Shown piece by piece: positions 34,704 to 43,149 of a stretch of 64,000 nucleotides of DNA. The position numbers and the translations under genes were made by a program. The first letter of the stretch is position 1. Each line of letters opens with the position of its first letter. Source of the DNA: JAXGZG01 sp050952065 (GTDB lineage: Bacteria; Bacillota; Sulfobacillia; Fermentithermobacillales; Fermentithermobacillaceae); NCBI GenBank assembly GCA_050952065.1, contig JBMNKF010000007.1:1-64000 (forward strand), given 5' to 3'. The notes under the pieces were generated by a model. It saw only the letters and a program-made list of their open reading frames with translations. It had not been told where the DNA came from and did no database searches.

Positions 34704-34732
34704 AGTCTATATAAGCAAATCGACGCAGTCAA
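34704..34732 (-). promoter_or_regulatory. Promoter of the T-box transcript
   Basis: TTGACT at 34732-34727, then a TATATAGACT region; TAGACT at 34709-34704 is 17 nt away and TATAGA is 15 nt away. Confidence 0.45.
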
Positions 34733-34798
34733 GGCTTCTCGAAAGCGCAGGAGAGAGGGTTCTCCTAGACGAATTGTCCTCTGAGAGGAGGCGACGTC

Positions 34799-36016
34799 AT
34801 GGCGCTTTGCGACACAGTAAAAGACCTGAAGGAGCTTTGGCAGCTGGACCCTGCCATTGCCTTCCTCAATCACGGTTCGTTCGGAGCGACACCCAAGAGT
34901 ATTCTGGCAGATCAGTGCAGACTGCACCGCTACATCGAAAGCCAGCCCGTACGCTTCTACCAAAGAGACATTGAGTCGATGTTGGATCTATCCAGGGAAA
35001 AACTGGCCGCGTTCTTAGGCGCAGACGCAGAAGGCGTGGTGTTTGTGCCCAACGCCACCACAGGTGTCAATGCCGTTCTGAGATCGCTCCAGTTTGGGCG
35101 CGGGGACGAGATTCTCATCACGAACCACGAGTATAATGCCTGCAAGAACGTAGCTGAGTTTGTCGCCGCAAGACACGGAGCCACGGTCAGAGTTGTGGAC
35201 GTACCCTTGATGGGAGTCACTCCAAAGGCCGTGCGGGATATTGTGTTAGGAGCGGTTACCAAGAAGACGCGCCTTCTAATGATCGATCATGTCACTAGTC
35301 CCACTGCTCTTGTGTTCCCCGTGAAGGATATCATCGACGGGCTGAAGGGAACTGGAGTTGAGGTGCTGGTTGACGGGGCACACGCTCCTGGGATGGTTCC
35401 GCTTAATCTGACTACATTGGGCGCCCATTACTACACGGGCAATTGTCATAAGTGGCTATGCAGTCCCAAAGGCGCGGGCTTTCTATATGTGAGAGAGGAC
35501 AGGCGTCGCCAGGTTCGCCCGGTCACCATAAGTCACGGGGCCAACTCTGAAAGAACAGACAGGACCATCTTTCGTCAGGAGTTCGACTGGACCGGGACGG
35601 GTGACTACACGCCATACGTCTTGGTAGGCAAATCCATTGAGTTCTTAGAGTCTCTGTACCGGGGCGGTATCAAAGAACTCATGAGCCAAAACCACAATAA
35701 GGTCCTGAAAGCAGGGAAGATGCTATGTGAGAGGTTGGGTGCGCCCTGGCCGGTTCCGTCCGAGATGATAGGTTCAATGGCATCGCTGCCAATTCTACCT
35801 TTGGAGGATGGGCCCGCGCCCCCTAACAGGCGGTTTGATCCTATCCAAGATATGCTGTATCACCGGTACGGAGTAGAAGTGCCCATTGTCTCGTGGCCTT
35901 CTTCCGGACACAGGTTGGTAAGGATATCATGCCAGGCTTACAACACGGATGCAGACTATGAGCGTCTTGGTAATGCCCTGGAGGAGATCCTCTCTGATTT
36001 GGGACGCTCTCTATGA
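34799..36016 (+). CDS. Class V PLP-dependent aminotransferase family protein (isopenicillin N epimerase-like)
   Basis: 405 residues. FLNHGSFGATPKSIL at the start and VFVPNATTGVNAVLRSL are typical of the CefD-like branch of class V aminotransferases. The PLP Asp/His lie in VLVDGAHAPGM, and the Schiff-base lysine is in GNCHKWLCSPKG. The branch holds epimerases, lyases and cysteine desulfurase relatives, so substrate and reaction are open. The start ATG 34799 follows GAGGAGG. It is followed 22 nt later by an SDR gene. Confidence 0.83.
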   Translation: MALCDTVKDLKELWQLDPAIAFLNHGSFGATPKSILADQCRLHRYIESQPVRFYQRDIESMLDLSREKLAAFLGADAEGVVFVPNATTGVNAVLRSLQFGRGDEILITNHEYNACKNVAEFVAARHGATVRVVDVPLMGVTPKAVRDIVLGAVTKKTRLLMIDHVTSPTALVFPVKDIIDGLKGTGVEVLVDGAHAPGMVPLNLTTLGAHYYTGNCHKWLCSPKGAGFLYVREDRRRQVRPVTISHGANSERTDRTIFRQEFDWTGTGDYTPYVLVGKSIEFLESLYRGGIKELMSQNHNKVLKAGKMLCERLGAPWPVPSEMIGSMASLPILPLEDGPAPPNRRFDPIQDMLYHRYGVEVPIVSWPSSGHRLVRISCQAYNTDADYERLGNALEEILSDLGRSL

Positions 36017-36038
36017 TCTGGGAACGGGAGGTTAGAAC

Positions 36039-36809
36039 ATGAGCGAGATGAAAGGCAAGGTCGCCATAGTGACGGGCGCCACCAGCGGGATAGGCAGAGC
36101 CACTGCCCTGAGATTCGCGTCCATGGGTATGAGAGTGGTAGTAACAGGAAGGGATGCCGCTCGGCTCTCGGAGGTAGCTCAAAGGATGATTGAAGCAGGT
36201 GGAGAAGCTAAGGCGGTGGTTGCCGACATGGTCGTGGAAGCCGACATCGAACGGCTTGTAGACGAAGCGGTGGCTGCTTTTGGCCGCATAGACGTGTTGG
36301 TGAATGCAGCCGGCATCATCGCCAACGGGACCATTGAGAACACGTCGCTAAGCGATTGGGACTACATGATGAATCTCAATGTAAGAGGACCGTTTTGCCT
36401 CATTCAGCGCTGCATGCCGTACCTCATTGCCAGTAAAGGCAACGTGGTGAATGTCTCAAGCGTTACCGGGATCAGGGCATTTCCAGGGATCTTGGCATAC
36501 TGCGCCAGCAAAGCCGCTTTGGAGCAGTTGACGCGGTGCGCTGCTTTGGAGATGGCCGCGAAAGGAGTGAGAATCAACAGCGTTAACCCCGGTGTCATAG
36601 TCACCGAACTCCACACGCGCAGTGGAATGGATTCCGACGCTTACAACGCGTTCTTGGAGCACAGCAAGACTACTCACCCAATTGGGCGGGTCGGTACGCC
36701 CGACGAAGTGGCTGAACTCATCGCGTTCCTGGCGTCTCCTAAGGCGGGGTTCATTACAGGAGCTTCCCACTCTATCGACGGTGGGCGTGCTCAGACCTGC
36801 GCCCGGTAA
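36039..36809 (+). CDS. SDR family NAD(P)-dependent oxidoreductase
   Basis: 256 residues of the classical short-chain dehydrogenase fold: TGATSGIGRA cofactor motif, NAAG in DVLVNAAGII, Ser in NVSSVTG, catalytic YCASKAAL, and GGRAQ at the end. It is FabG-like in length, but it lies away from fatty acid genes and next to a PLP enzyme, so a small-molecule alcohol dehydrogenase is likelier. The start ATG 36039 has GGGAGG upstream. Confidence 0.87.
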   Translation: MSEMKGKVAIVTGATSGIGRATALRFASMGMRVVVTGRDAARLSEVAQRMIEAGGEAKAVVADMVVEADIERLVDEAVAAFGRIDVLVNAAGIIANGTIENTSLSDWDYMMNLNVRGPFCLIQRCMPYLIASKGNVVNVSSVTGIRAFPGILAYCASKAALEQLTRCAALEMAAKGVRINSVNPGVIVTELHTRSGMDSDAYNAFLEHSKTTHPIGRVGTPDEVAELIAFLASPKAGFITGASHSIDGGRAQTCAR

Positions 36810-36810
36810 C

Positions 36811-36840
36811 ACTGCGGCAAGTTTTTGGCCGCACTTTACA
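36811..36840 (+). terminator. Hairpin after the SDR gene
   Basis: TGCGGC at 36813-36818 pairs with GCCGCA at 36828-36833 around AAGTTTTTG, then CTTTACA. Short stem and weak T-run. Confidence 0.4.
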
Positions 36841-36908
36841 GATCAGGATTACACTCGTATACTGTTGTTGAGTTTGTGAAATAGCGCACAATTAAGGAGC
36901 GTCTGTAG

Positions 36909-37550
36909 GTGGAAGTGGCGGTATCGCAACTGAAGAAACACAAACAGACGGTTTGCGGTGATTCAGTTGAGTGGAGCCCGGGTCCTCCCACAATCGTAGT
37001 CATGGCTGACGGGTTGGGCAATGGAACCAGGGCGCATCATTTTTCCTCTGTTACTGCAAGAACGGCGTCGACTCTGTTGGCGAGCGACATGCCGATAGAG
37101 ATGGTAATCGACCGAACTATGGCCGCCTTGACTGAGCACCAAGACCGGCAACTTGCGTACAGCACGTTCACCATGCTGAAGATCACCGCAGACAACAATG
37201 TTCACCTCATCGAGTTCGATAACCCTTTGGCCTTTCATGTGAGAGGCACCGAGCTTCTGTCCGTTAGCCGCCATAAGCGAACCTTCAGCGGATGCTCTGT
37301 GTTTGAAAGCAGGTTTTGTGTCCAGGACGAAGACTGGATAGTAATGCTCAGTGATGGGGTTCTGGATGCCGGTATTGGGAGCATTTTGAACTTCGGATGG
37401 AGTTGGGAGAGGGTAGGTGACTACCTCAAACAGGTGGCGCATCACGAGAACAATGCGGAGGCCCTTGCCGCTAAGATTTGCCAGGCAACGCTGGATGCGT
37501 ATTGTGGCAAGCCGGGCGATGACGCTACCGTAGTCGCGGTCCGAGTGTAG
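36909..37550 (+). CDS. SpoIIE/PP2C-like serine phosphatase domain protein
   Basis: 213 residues, a single PPM-type phosphatase domain. Metal-binding Asp residues are visible in VMADGLGNGTRA, MLSDGVLDAG and GDDATVVAV. There is no membrane segment and no sensor domain. SpoIIE-like phosphatases act on anti-sigma-factor antagonists; no anti-sigma gene is adjacent, so the partner is unknown. GTG 36909 lies 9 nt after AAGGAG. Confidence 0.8.
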   Translation: MEVAVSQLKKHKQTVCGDSVEWSPGPPTIVVMADGLGNGTRAHHFSSVTARTASTLLASDMPIEMVIDRTMAALTEHQDRQLAYSTFTMLKITADNNVHLIEFDNPLAFHVRGTELLSVSRHKRTFSGCSVFESRFCVQDEDWIVMLSDGVLDAGIGSILNFGWSWERVGDYLKQVAHHENNAEALAAKICQATLDAYCGKPGDDATVVAVRV

Positions 37551-37581
37551 TCAGGAGCAGATCAGGAGATGGTTTACGTCT

Positions 37582-37662
37582 GCGGCCCAGGGATGTACGG
37601 GCCGCCTATGGCCGACCGTACCCGAAAGGGCGTACCCCGCGCGCCCAGAGGGTACGGTTTTG
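37582..37662 (+). terminator. Two perfect hairpins in tandem
   Basis: GCGGCCC (37582-37588) pairs with GGGCCGC (37599-37605). ACCGTACCC (37615-37623) pairs with GGGTACGGT (37650-37658), followed by TTTGCAT. They are a likely terminator for the phosphatase gene, or a leader structure of the next gene; the stretch up to 37770 has no gene. Confidence 0.5.
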
Positions 37663-37770
37663 CATCTGGGCATAGCTTCGACTCTTGCGTTTCTTTGGCA
37701 GCAGGGATGACGAGACCTTCTGCGGAAGTGAGACATGAAGCAAGTCTAGTGACGTTGGGAGGGGTAAGCA

Positions 37771-38955
37771 ATGAAGTACGACTTCGATCCGGTCATAGAA
37801 CGCAAAGGGACCGGCTCATCCAAGTGGGACAGCGTCAAGACCCTGTTTGGCTCAGAAGATGTGTTGCCTATGTGGGTCGCGGATATGGATTTCGCGGCTC
37901 CGCCATCCGTAGTGGAGGCGATCAGGAAGCGGGCTCTTCACCCGGTGTTTGGCTATACACGGGTTCCAGAAAGCCTGTTTGACGCAGTTGTGGATAGGAT
38001 GCAAAGAAGATTCGGGTGGCGCATCGATCCATCTTGGATTCTGCTTAATCCTGGAGTTGTCCCCGCAGTGAATGCAGGCGTCAAGGCCTTTGCGGGACCT
38101 TCGGGCAAGGTCGTTTTCCAGAGCCCGGCTTATCCGCCTTTTTACGCTTCTGTCTCCAATAACAACTGCGAAGCCCTGGTAAGCGAACTAGAGTGGAATG
38201 GTTCTCAATACGAGGTAGACTTCTCGGATTTGGCTCAGAAGTTCGAGGAGCCGGGAGATAAGGTTTTCATTCTGTGTAACCCGCACAACCCGGTAGGCAG
38301 AGTCTGGACCCGGGAAGAGCTCTGCAAGATGGGCGAATTGGCACTTTCTGCAGGAGCCGTGGTAATCTCCGACGAAATCCACTGCGACATCGTTTTCCGT
38401 GGCGCCAAGCATATACCTTTCGCATCTATCTCGCCTGATTTTGCCAACCGCTCTATTACCTGTATGGCGCCGAGCAAGACCTTCAACCTGGCAGGGCTTC
38501 ACACCTCTATCACGATAATCCCCAATGAAGAGCTGCGAAACCAGTGGAATCAGGCGCGTGCCGGCATCATGGGCAGCCCCGGGCTGTTCGGTATAGCCGC
38601 TATGGAGGCCGCGTTCAGAGACGGCGATGAATGGCTGGACGAACTCCTGGTGTATCTGGAAGCAAACAGAGACTATGTTATGAAAACGTTCAGCCAGAGA
38701 ATTCCCGCAATTAAGCCCGTACGATCTCAGGGCACTTACCTTGTTTGGCTCGATTGCCGGGGGTTAGGGCTACCACATGAAGACCTCGTGAAGTTTTTCA
38801 AAGAAGAGGCCAAGGTAGGCCTCAACGATGGAAGAGCTTTCGGCGTGTCGGGAGAGGGTTTCATGCGATTGAACATCGGTTGTCCAAGGAGTCTCTTAGA
38901 GGAAGGACTGAGCAGGATAGAGAGGGCTGTGTCAAGACTAACCCCTACCACATAA
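37771..38955 (+). CDS. patB: PatB/MalY family PLP enzyme, putative cystathionine beta-lyase
   Basis: 394 residues, fold type I aminotransferase branch with C-S lyase activity. LPMWVADMDFAAPPSVVEAI is the PatB/MalY N-terminal signature. The PLP region is ILCNPHNPVGRVW, Asp/Tyr in VVISDEIHCDIVF, and the Schiff-base lysine in APSKTFNLAGL. It should cleave cystathionine or cysteine conjugates to a thiol, pyruvate and ammonia. ATG 37771 follows GGGAGGGG. Confidence 0.87.
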   Translation: MKYDFDPVIERKGTGSSKWDSVKTLFGSEDVLPMWVADMDFAAPPSVVEAIRKRALHPVFGYTRVPESLFDAVVDRMQRRFGWRIDPSWILLNPGVVPAVNAGVKAFAGPSGKVVFQSPAYPPFYASVSNNNCEALVSELEWNGSQYEVDFSDLAQKFEEPGDKVFILCNPHNPVGRVWTREELCKMGELALSAGAVVISDEIHCDIVFRGAKHIPFASISPDFANRSITCMAPSKTFNLAGLHTSITIIPNEELRNQWNQARAGIMGSPGLFGIAAMEAAFRDGDEWLDELLVYLEANRDYVMKTFSQRIPAIKPVRSQGTYLVWLDCRGLGLPHEDLVKFFKEEAKVGLNDGRAFGVSGEGFMRLNIGCPRSLLEEGLSRIERAVSRLTPTT

Positions 38956-38995
38956 TATGTTGACGTCCCGACACCTAGAGGGGGAGGTGTGTGAG

Positions 38996-39088
38996 GTGGG
39001 TTCTTCCACATTCTGCGTCAACGAGTGGCTTTGGTTCTTGATCCTTATCCTCATAGTCATCCTTGTGTGCTGCTGCTTTTTCGCGTAG
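38996..39088 (+). CDS. Tiny hydrophobic protein, YjcZ-like (first)
   Basis: 30 residues: a short polar start (MGSSTFCVNEWLW), then an almost pure hydrophobic helix ending in three cysteines and FFA. GTG 38996 lies 7 nt after GGGGGAGGT. The layout, a short Gly/Cys-containing head and one membrane helix, resembles YjcZ-type sporulation proteins. A second one follows at once. Confidence 0.6.
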   Translation: MGSSTFCVNEWLWFLILILIVILVCCCFFA

Positions 39089-39125
39089 CGCAGCACTCCA
39101 ATGATGCTCTAGGAGGTGTTGCCAG

Positions 39126-39227
39126 TTGGCCGGCCTGCTCGGCGGATGCGGCAACTGTGACTGGACCTGGATCCTGATTTTCTTTCTCATCATCCTGCTC
39201 ATCTGTTTCTGCAGCGGCATCGTTTAG
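39126..39227 (+). CDS. Tiny hydrophobic protein, YjcZ-like (second)
   Basis: 33 residues: MAGLLGGCGNCDWTW followed by a hydrophobic helix with late cysteines (LICFCSG). TTG 39126 is 7 nt after AGGAGGTG at 39111-39118. It shares the plan of the preceding gene (W-rich junction, Ile/Leu helix, Cys near the end) but not close sequence. A strong terminator follows. Confidence 0.6.
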   Translation: MAGLLGGCGNCDWTWILIFFLIILLICFCSGIV

Positions 39228-39241
39228 GATAGTCTCTGGTG

Positions 39242-39271
39242 GAAGGGCGGTGTGGCCGCCCTTCTTTTTTG
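39242..39271 (+). terminator. Rho-independent terminator after the tiny genes
   Basis: GAAGGGCGG at 39242-39250 pairs perfectly with CCGCCCTTC at 39256-39264, 5-nt loop, then TTTTTT. Confidence 0.9.
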
Positions 39272-39393
39272 AGGGGTTCCTAACCGGCAAGAATGATCTA
39301 TCTCTACCCCGTCTCCTCGTTGAAGCTGCAGAGTACCGGGGGTAGAATAGGGTGGTCTCTTGTAGAAACACACTGCTTCGGAGGTTCTTGCCC

Positions 39394-40428
39394 ATGAAGA
39401 TCGGATTAGTAGGAAAACCACAGACCGGTAAGACAACCCTGTTTAGGCTGCTGACCCAAACTCGCGGCGACGCGCCAATGAAATCTCCCGCAACCGCTCT
39501 GGGCGTGATGGAGATCCCTGATGATAGGGTGGACTGGCTGTCACGGTTGTTCCAGCCCAAGAAGACCATCTATGCTCGGGCAGATCTCCTCGATCTCCAA
39601 CCTTACAGAGGCCAAGAATTCCTCAACAACACCAGGAATCTTGACACCCTTGTGCTGGTCATCGGTGCCTTTGCAGCAACCGATGATGGCCTAGGCCAAG
39701 CAGCGGCGGTGGACGATCTCGAGACTGAGTTTTTCGTCGCCGATCTGGCTTCAGTTGAAGGTCGCTTGGAACGCCTCGCAACCAATAAAGCCAAGTCTTT
39801 GGGGGCGGCCGAGATTCCCTTTTTGGAAAAGTGCAGGGACGCTTTGGACTCAGGCGTTCCTTTGCGGAAGATTGAATTTGCTTCTTACGAGCGCCAGTTC
39901 TTGTCAAACTATGCCTTTTTCACGACAAAACCGGTGATCTTGGCAGTAAACGTGCTGGAGGACTCGCTGTCAAGTCGAGACTATCCGGGTCGGGATTACA
40001 TAGAGGCCAAAGCCCGAGAAGGCGGTTACCCGGTAGTGATTTTCTCAGGCGAGGTGGAGGCGGAGATAGCCTCCCTTCCGCCGGATGAGCGGTTGAGTTT
40101 CCTGAAAGCGTACGGTCTCCAAGAAACCGGTGTGTCTAGGATTGCCCGGGCTTCATATCAAGCGCTTGGCCTCATCTCCTTCTTTACGGTTGGAGAAGAT
40201 GAAGTTCGGGCCTGGACTATCGCTGATGGAACCACGGCGAGAGAAGCTGCAGGAAAAATCCATACGGACCTTGAGAGAGGCTTCATAAGGGCAGAAGTAG
40301 TGTCCTTCGACCACCTCAAGGCGTCGGGCTCCCTCAAGGCCTGCAGGGATAAAGGGCAGTTGCGTCTTGAGGGCAAAGACTACTTGGTGAGAGACGGCGA
40401 CATATTGAACATACGCTTCAACGTATGA
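39394..40428 (+). CDS. YchF-like GTP/ATP-binding protein
   Basis: 344 residues. P-loop GLVGKPQTGKTTLF at the N-terminus, switch region with DLLDLQPYRGQEF, NVLE in place of the GTPase NKxD motif (the YchF/Obg-family change that favours ATP), and a C-terminal TGS-like domain with DEVRAWTIADGTTAREAAGKIHTDLERGFIRAEV. YchF binds ribosomes and modulates stress responses. It differs from the standard ychF (P-loop GLPNVGKST), so it may be a divergent paralogue. ATG 39394 follows GGAGG; upstream in-frame codons lack a site. Confidence 0.8.
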   Translation: MKIGLVGKPQTGKTTLFRLLTQTRGDAPMKSPATALGVMEIPDDRVDWLSRLFQPKKTIYARADLLDLQPYRGQEFLNNTRNLDTLVLVIGAFAATDDGLGQAAAVDDLETEFFVADLASVEGRLERLATNKAKSLGAAEIPFLEKCRDALDSGVPLRKIEFASYERQFLSNYAFFTTKPVILAVNVLEDSLSSRDYPGRDYIEAKAREGGYPVVIFSGEVEAEIASLPPDERLSFLKAYGLQETGVSRIARASYQALGLISFFTVGEDEVRAWTIADGTTAREAAGKIHTDLERGFIRAEVVSFDHLKASGSLKACRDKGQLRLEGKDYLVRDGDILNIRFNV

Positions 40429-40511
40429 CGTAACACTATGTCAAATAACCTGGCGACTATAGAGCCGTCCAATCCAGTTACCTGAACGTTGTCATCGATA
40501 ACCCTCTCGGA

Positions 40512-41432
40512 TCAGATGGATACCAAAGACTTGCCTTTTAGAAGGACTTTGGGGATCTCCATGCGTACCGTCTTCAATGGGTCCACGACCTGCGAGATCT
40601 GCAGATTTCCCCTTGCGCTCAAGAGAAGTACGCACTCGTCGAAATCTAACCCAAGATGTTGACTGAGCAAGTCTGCGCTCCGCCACACTACCTGGTAGAC
40701 TGCTTCATCCAGAGTCTTTTCGGACCAGATGGCGTAAAAAGCGTCTTTGGTTTCCACAAGCGGGCAAGGCAGAGTCCTCTTTTTGATGAGGTTGACTTTC
40801 ACGGTCACTTTGCCCGCCACCTCCACGCCAGATACCAGGACCTCACCATCTCCCATCAGTGCGTGAAGGTCGCCCATCGCCAGCAAGCCACCTTGCACAA
40901 AAACTGGAAGGTAAACTGTGGCTCCCTCTGCAATGATCTTCGTATCCATGTTGCCACCGTGAGGGCCTGGAGTACCGCAAGGGATCGAACCTTTCTGAGG
41001 CGCAGTGCCGATTACCCCTATCATAGGTCTTGTCTCTAGAAGTATGTCTCCGGGGAGATGAGCCAACCCGTTTCTTATGGGTATCACAAAGGTTCGAGAT
41101 TTGCTCATCTTGTCGGGTACTGCACCGAGACCCGGTACCGCAACCATTACTCCCTTAAAACTTGTGCGGATGGAGTGTATTTCCACACATAACGTGTCAC
41201 CCGACTGCGCGCCTTCAACGACAACGGGCCCTGTAGCAGGGTTGACTCTATGCCACCCCACTTTCTCAAACAAGTCCTGTTCGCTCAGAATCTGACCGCC
41301 AAACGCATCCATAGTCTCGAAAACCACCGTATCGCCTGGGTTAACGCGGCAACAGGGAGGGTTATCGGGAGAGAATTCGTAGATCACTGTCCGTGATGAG
41401 ACTACCACTGGATTCATACCCAGGTGAGGCAA
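40512..41432 (-). CDS. Acetamidase/formamidase family protein
   Basis: 306 residues of the FmdA/AmdA family. NPGDTVVFETMDAFGGQ, NPATGPVVVEGAQSGDTL, GPHGGNMDTKIIAEGATVYLPV and GDLHALMGDGEVLVSG are family hallmarks, with metal-binding His and Asp residues among them. It hydrolyses short amides to ammonia and a carboxylate. TTG 41432 lies 6 nt after GAGAGGAGGA; ATG 41417 is the alternative. Single gene. Confidence 0.87.
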   Translation of the reverse strand: MPHLGMNPVVVSSRTVIYEFSPDNPPCCRVNPGDTVVFETMDAFGGQILSEQDLFEKVGWHRVNPATGPVVVEGAQSGDTLCVEIHSIRTSFKGVMVAVPGLGAVPDKMSKSRTFVIPIRNGLAHLPGDILLETRPMIGVIGTAPQKGSIPCGTPGPHGGNMDTKIIAEGATVYLPVFVQGGLLAMGDLHALMGDGEVLVSGVEVAGKVTVKVNLIKKRTLPCPLVETKDAFYAIWSEKTLDEAVYQVVWRSADLLSQHLGLDFDECVLLLSARGNLQISQVVDPLKTVRMEIPKVLLKGKSLVSI

Positions 41433-41599
41433 GACACATCCTCCTCTCAAGTCCCTCTTGTTATTCGGGGCACAAGAGCGTTACCCTTCAAAGACAGGAG
41501 AGACCCGGATAAGTCCCTAGATCCGCACCGGTAGAATCCGGAGGAACTCAGGTCCCGGCTGAAGAATACTGTACAAACACCAATAGGACTGATGGACTC

Positions 41600-42388
41600 G
41601 TGCATATCGCCACTCTTTCTAGTTCGAGTACTCGGGGCAACGCTTATCTGGCGTGGGACGATAATTCGCGCCCCATTTTGATTGATTGCGGCATTTCCAT
41701 AAGGCGACTGGTGCGAGGGCTTGACCATCTGGGTATGAAGCCTCAGGACATAGGGGCTCTATTTGTAACCCACGAACACTCGGACCACATTAGTGCCATG
41801 TGTTTGGTGACGCCGGTGGCCGAGCGATTCAGAATACCGGTGTACTCGTCGCCTGGCTTTTGGTCGTGGTATCACCATAGAGTAGAAAGACACATAGACT
41901 CGGCCCTTATCAGGGTCATAAGGCCGGGCGATACCGTCTCAGTTGGTAGAATGTCAGTGCGTGCCTTTGCTAAACCCCACGATGCCGTTGAGCCGTTGGC
42001 GTTCACAGTGGAATCGGGAGGCCAACGCGCTGCCTTTGTGACAGATCTAGGCTATGTTCCAGAGGAGATTTGCCGGGCAATGGCTGGGTCTGATTATGTT
42101 GTGTTCGAGTCCAACCACGATGTGGAGATGGAGAAACGCTCGGGGCGCCCGATCTACCTCATACGCAGAGTCCTGGGCAACCTGGGCCACTTGTCTAACG
42201 AGCAGGCCGGCGAGTCCCTGGCGCGCCTGGTCACCAAGAACACCCGCCAAGTGGTGCTCGCACACCTGAGCATCGACTGCAATACCCCGGAGCTCGCTCG
42301 CCGGGCGGTTGTTGACAGACTCCTTCAGGAAGGCAAACGTTGCTCTGTTGCTGTAGCGCCTCCGGGAGATGTGGCGGTTTTTCACTAG
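41600..42388 (+). CDS. YycJ/WalJ-like MBL-fold hydrolase
   Basis: 262 residues. The opening (IATLSSSSTRGNAYLAW, LIDCGISIRRL) and the zinc motif THEHSDHISAM are typical of YycJ, a cytoplasmic exonuclease-like hydrolase usually near the WalRK operon; that operon is absent here. Further ligands are in FVTDLG and SNHD, and LAHLSIDCNTPELA closes the domain. GTG 41600 is the only reasonable start; its ribosome site is weak. Confidence 0.83.
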   Translation: MHIATLSSSSTRGNAYLAWDDNSRPILIDCGISIRRLVRGLDHLGMKPQDIGALFVTHEHSDHISAMCLVTPVAERFRIPVYSSPGFWSWYHHRVERHIDSALIRVIRPGDTVSVGRMSVRAFAKPHDAVEPLAFTVESGGQRAAFVTDLGYVPEEICRAMAGSDYVVFESNHDVEMEKRSGRPIYLIRRVLGNLGHLSNEQAGESLARLVTKNTRQVVLAHLSIDCNTPELARRAVVDRLLQEGKRCSVAVAPPGDVAVFH

Positions 42389-42400
42389 CGTCATAAATTA

Positions 42401-42429
42401 TTGACACCGGGATTTGGGTCTCCTAGAAT
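42401..42429 (+). promoter_or_regulatory. Strong promoter of speD
   Basis: Consensus TTGACA at 42401-42406, 17-nt spacer, TAGAAT at 42424-42429. Predicted start near 42436, leader about 56 nt. Confidence 0.75.
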
Positions 42430-42491
42430 CATTCTAGTGTGTTTTGGGTGTCTGCGGGTTCTTTGACAACTGAGAGGGGGCTGGGAGCAAG

Positions 42492-42866
42492 ATGCAGGGG
42501 CTGGGCCGTCATATTCTGGCCGAGGTCTACGGGTGCAAGTTTTCAATGCTCAATGACCTAGAAAGGATCCGGGAGATCTTTGTCAGTGCGGCTCTCTCCG
42601 CCGGGGCGGAAGTGAGAGAAACTGCGTTTCACAGGTTCTCGCCGCAGGGTGTCAGCGGTGTAGTAGTGATATCCGAATCCCACCTGGCTATCCATACTTG
42701 GCCAGAACTGGGGTACGCCGCGGTCGATGTTTTCACCTGTGGCAACCGAGTAGACCCATGGGTTGCCGCGAACGCCATCATCGAGGCTTTCGACGCTCAG
42801 GATGTAAAGGCAACCGAGATTTCGAGAGGTGTCTTTCCCGCAAAGTCCAGGGAATGCGCCAGCTAG
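42492..42866 (+). CDS. speD: S-adenosylmethionine decarboxylase proenzyme
   Basis: 124 residues, the short bacterial SpeH type. ESHLAIHTWPE is the self-cleavage site: the Ser becomes the pyruvoyl group, and His is catalytic. DVFTCG carries the catalytic Cys. The enzyme supplies decarboxylated SAM for spermidine synthesis; no speE is adjacent. Its own promoter and terminator frame it as a single-gene transcript. ATG 42492. Confidence 0.95.
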   Translation: MQGLGRHILAEVYGCKFSMLNDLERIREIFVSAALSAGAEVRETAFHRFSPQGVSGVVVISESHLAIHTWPELGYAAVDVFTCGNRVDPWVAANAIIEAFDAQDVKATEISRGVFPAKSRECAS

Positions 42867-42939
42867 ACAATAATCCGCTTACAAAGGAAGTGATGAGTCA
42901 TTTTAGGTAGTACCGACGATGACGGAGTACCCAACTGAT

Positions 42940-42980
42940 AGACCCTGAGGAGGCAAGAACTCAGGGTCTGTTCTTTTTCC
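42940..42980 (+). terminator. Rho-independent terminator after speD
   Basis: Perfect 10-bp stem AGACCCTGAG (42940-42949) with CTCAGGGTCT (42960-42969), then GTTCTTTTT. Confidence 0.92.
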
Positions 42981-43149
42981 GGGGCATTGGAGGTTTTTGC
43001 AGGGGATGGGAGAGAAGTATTCATGAGGACAGTGTCCATTTCCGTGCGGGTATCATAGACAGGGACAAATGTGACGCCTCGCGCGTTCTGTTGCCGCGAC
43101 GGAGATGGCGAAGTCTTTCTGCAAAAGCAAAAGGAGAGGTGTTTCTGTG

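Noticed and set aside
34374..34798. T-box belonging to the plus-strand aminotransferase gene
   Set aside because: All T-box elements read correctly only on the minus strand and lead into the AsnRS-like gene.
37551..37770. SAM (S-box) riboswitch before patB
   Set aside because: None of the conserved S-box core is present; only simple hairpins are visible.
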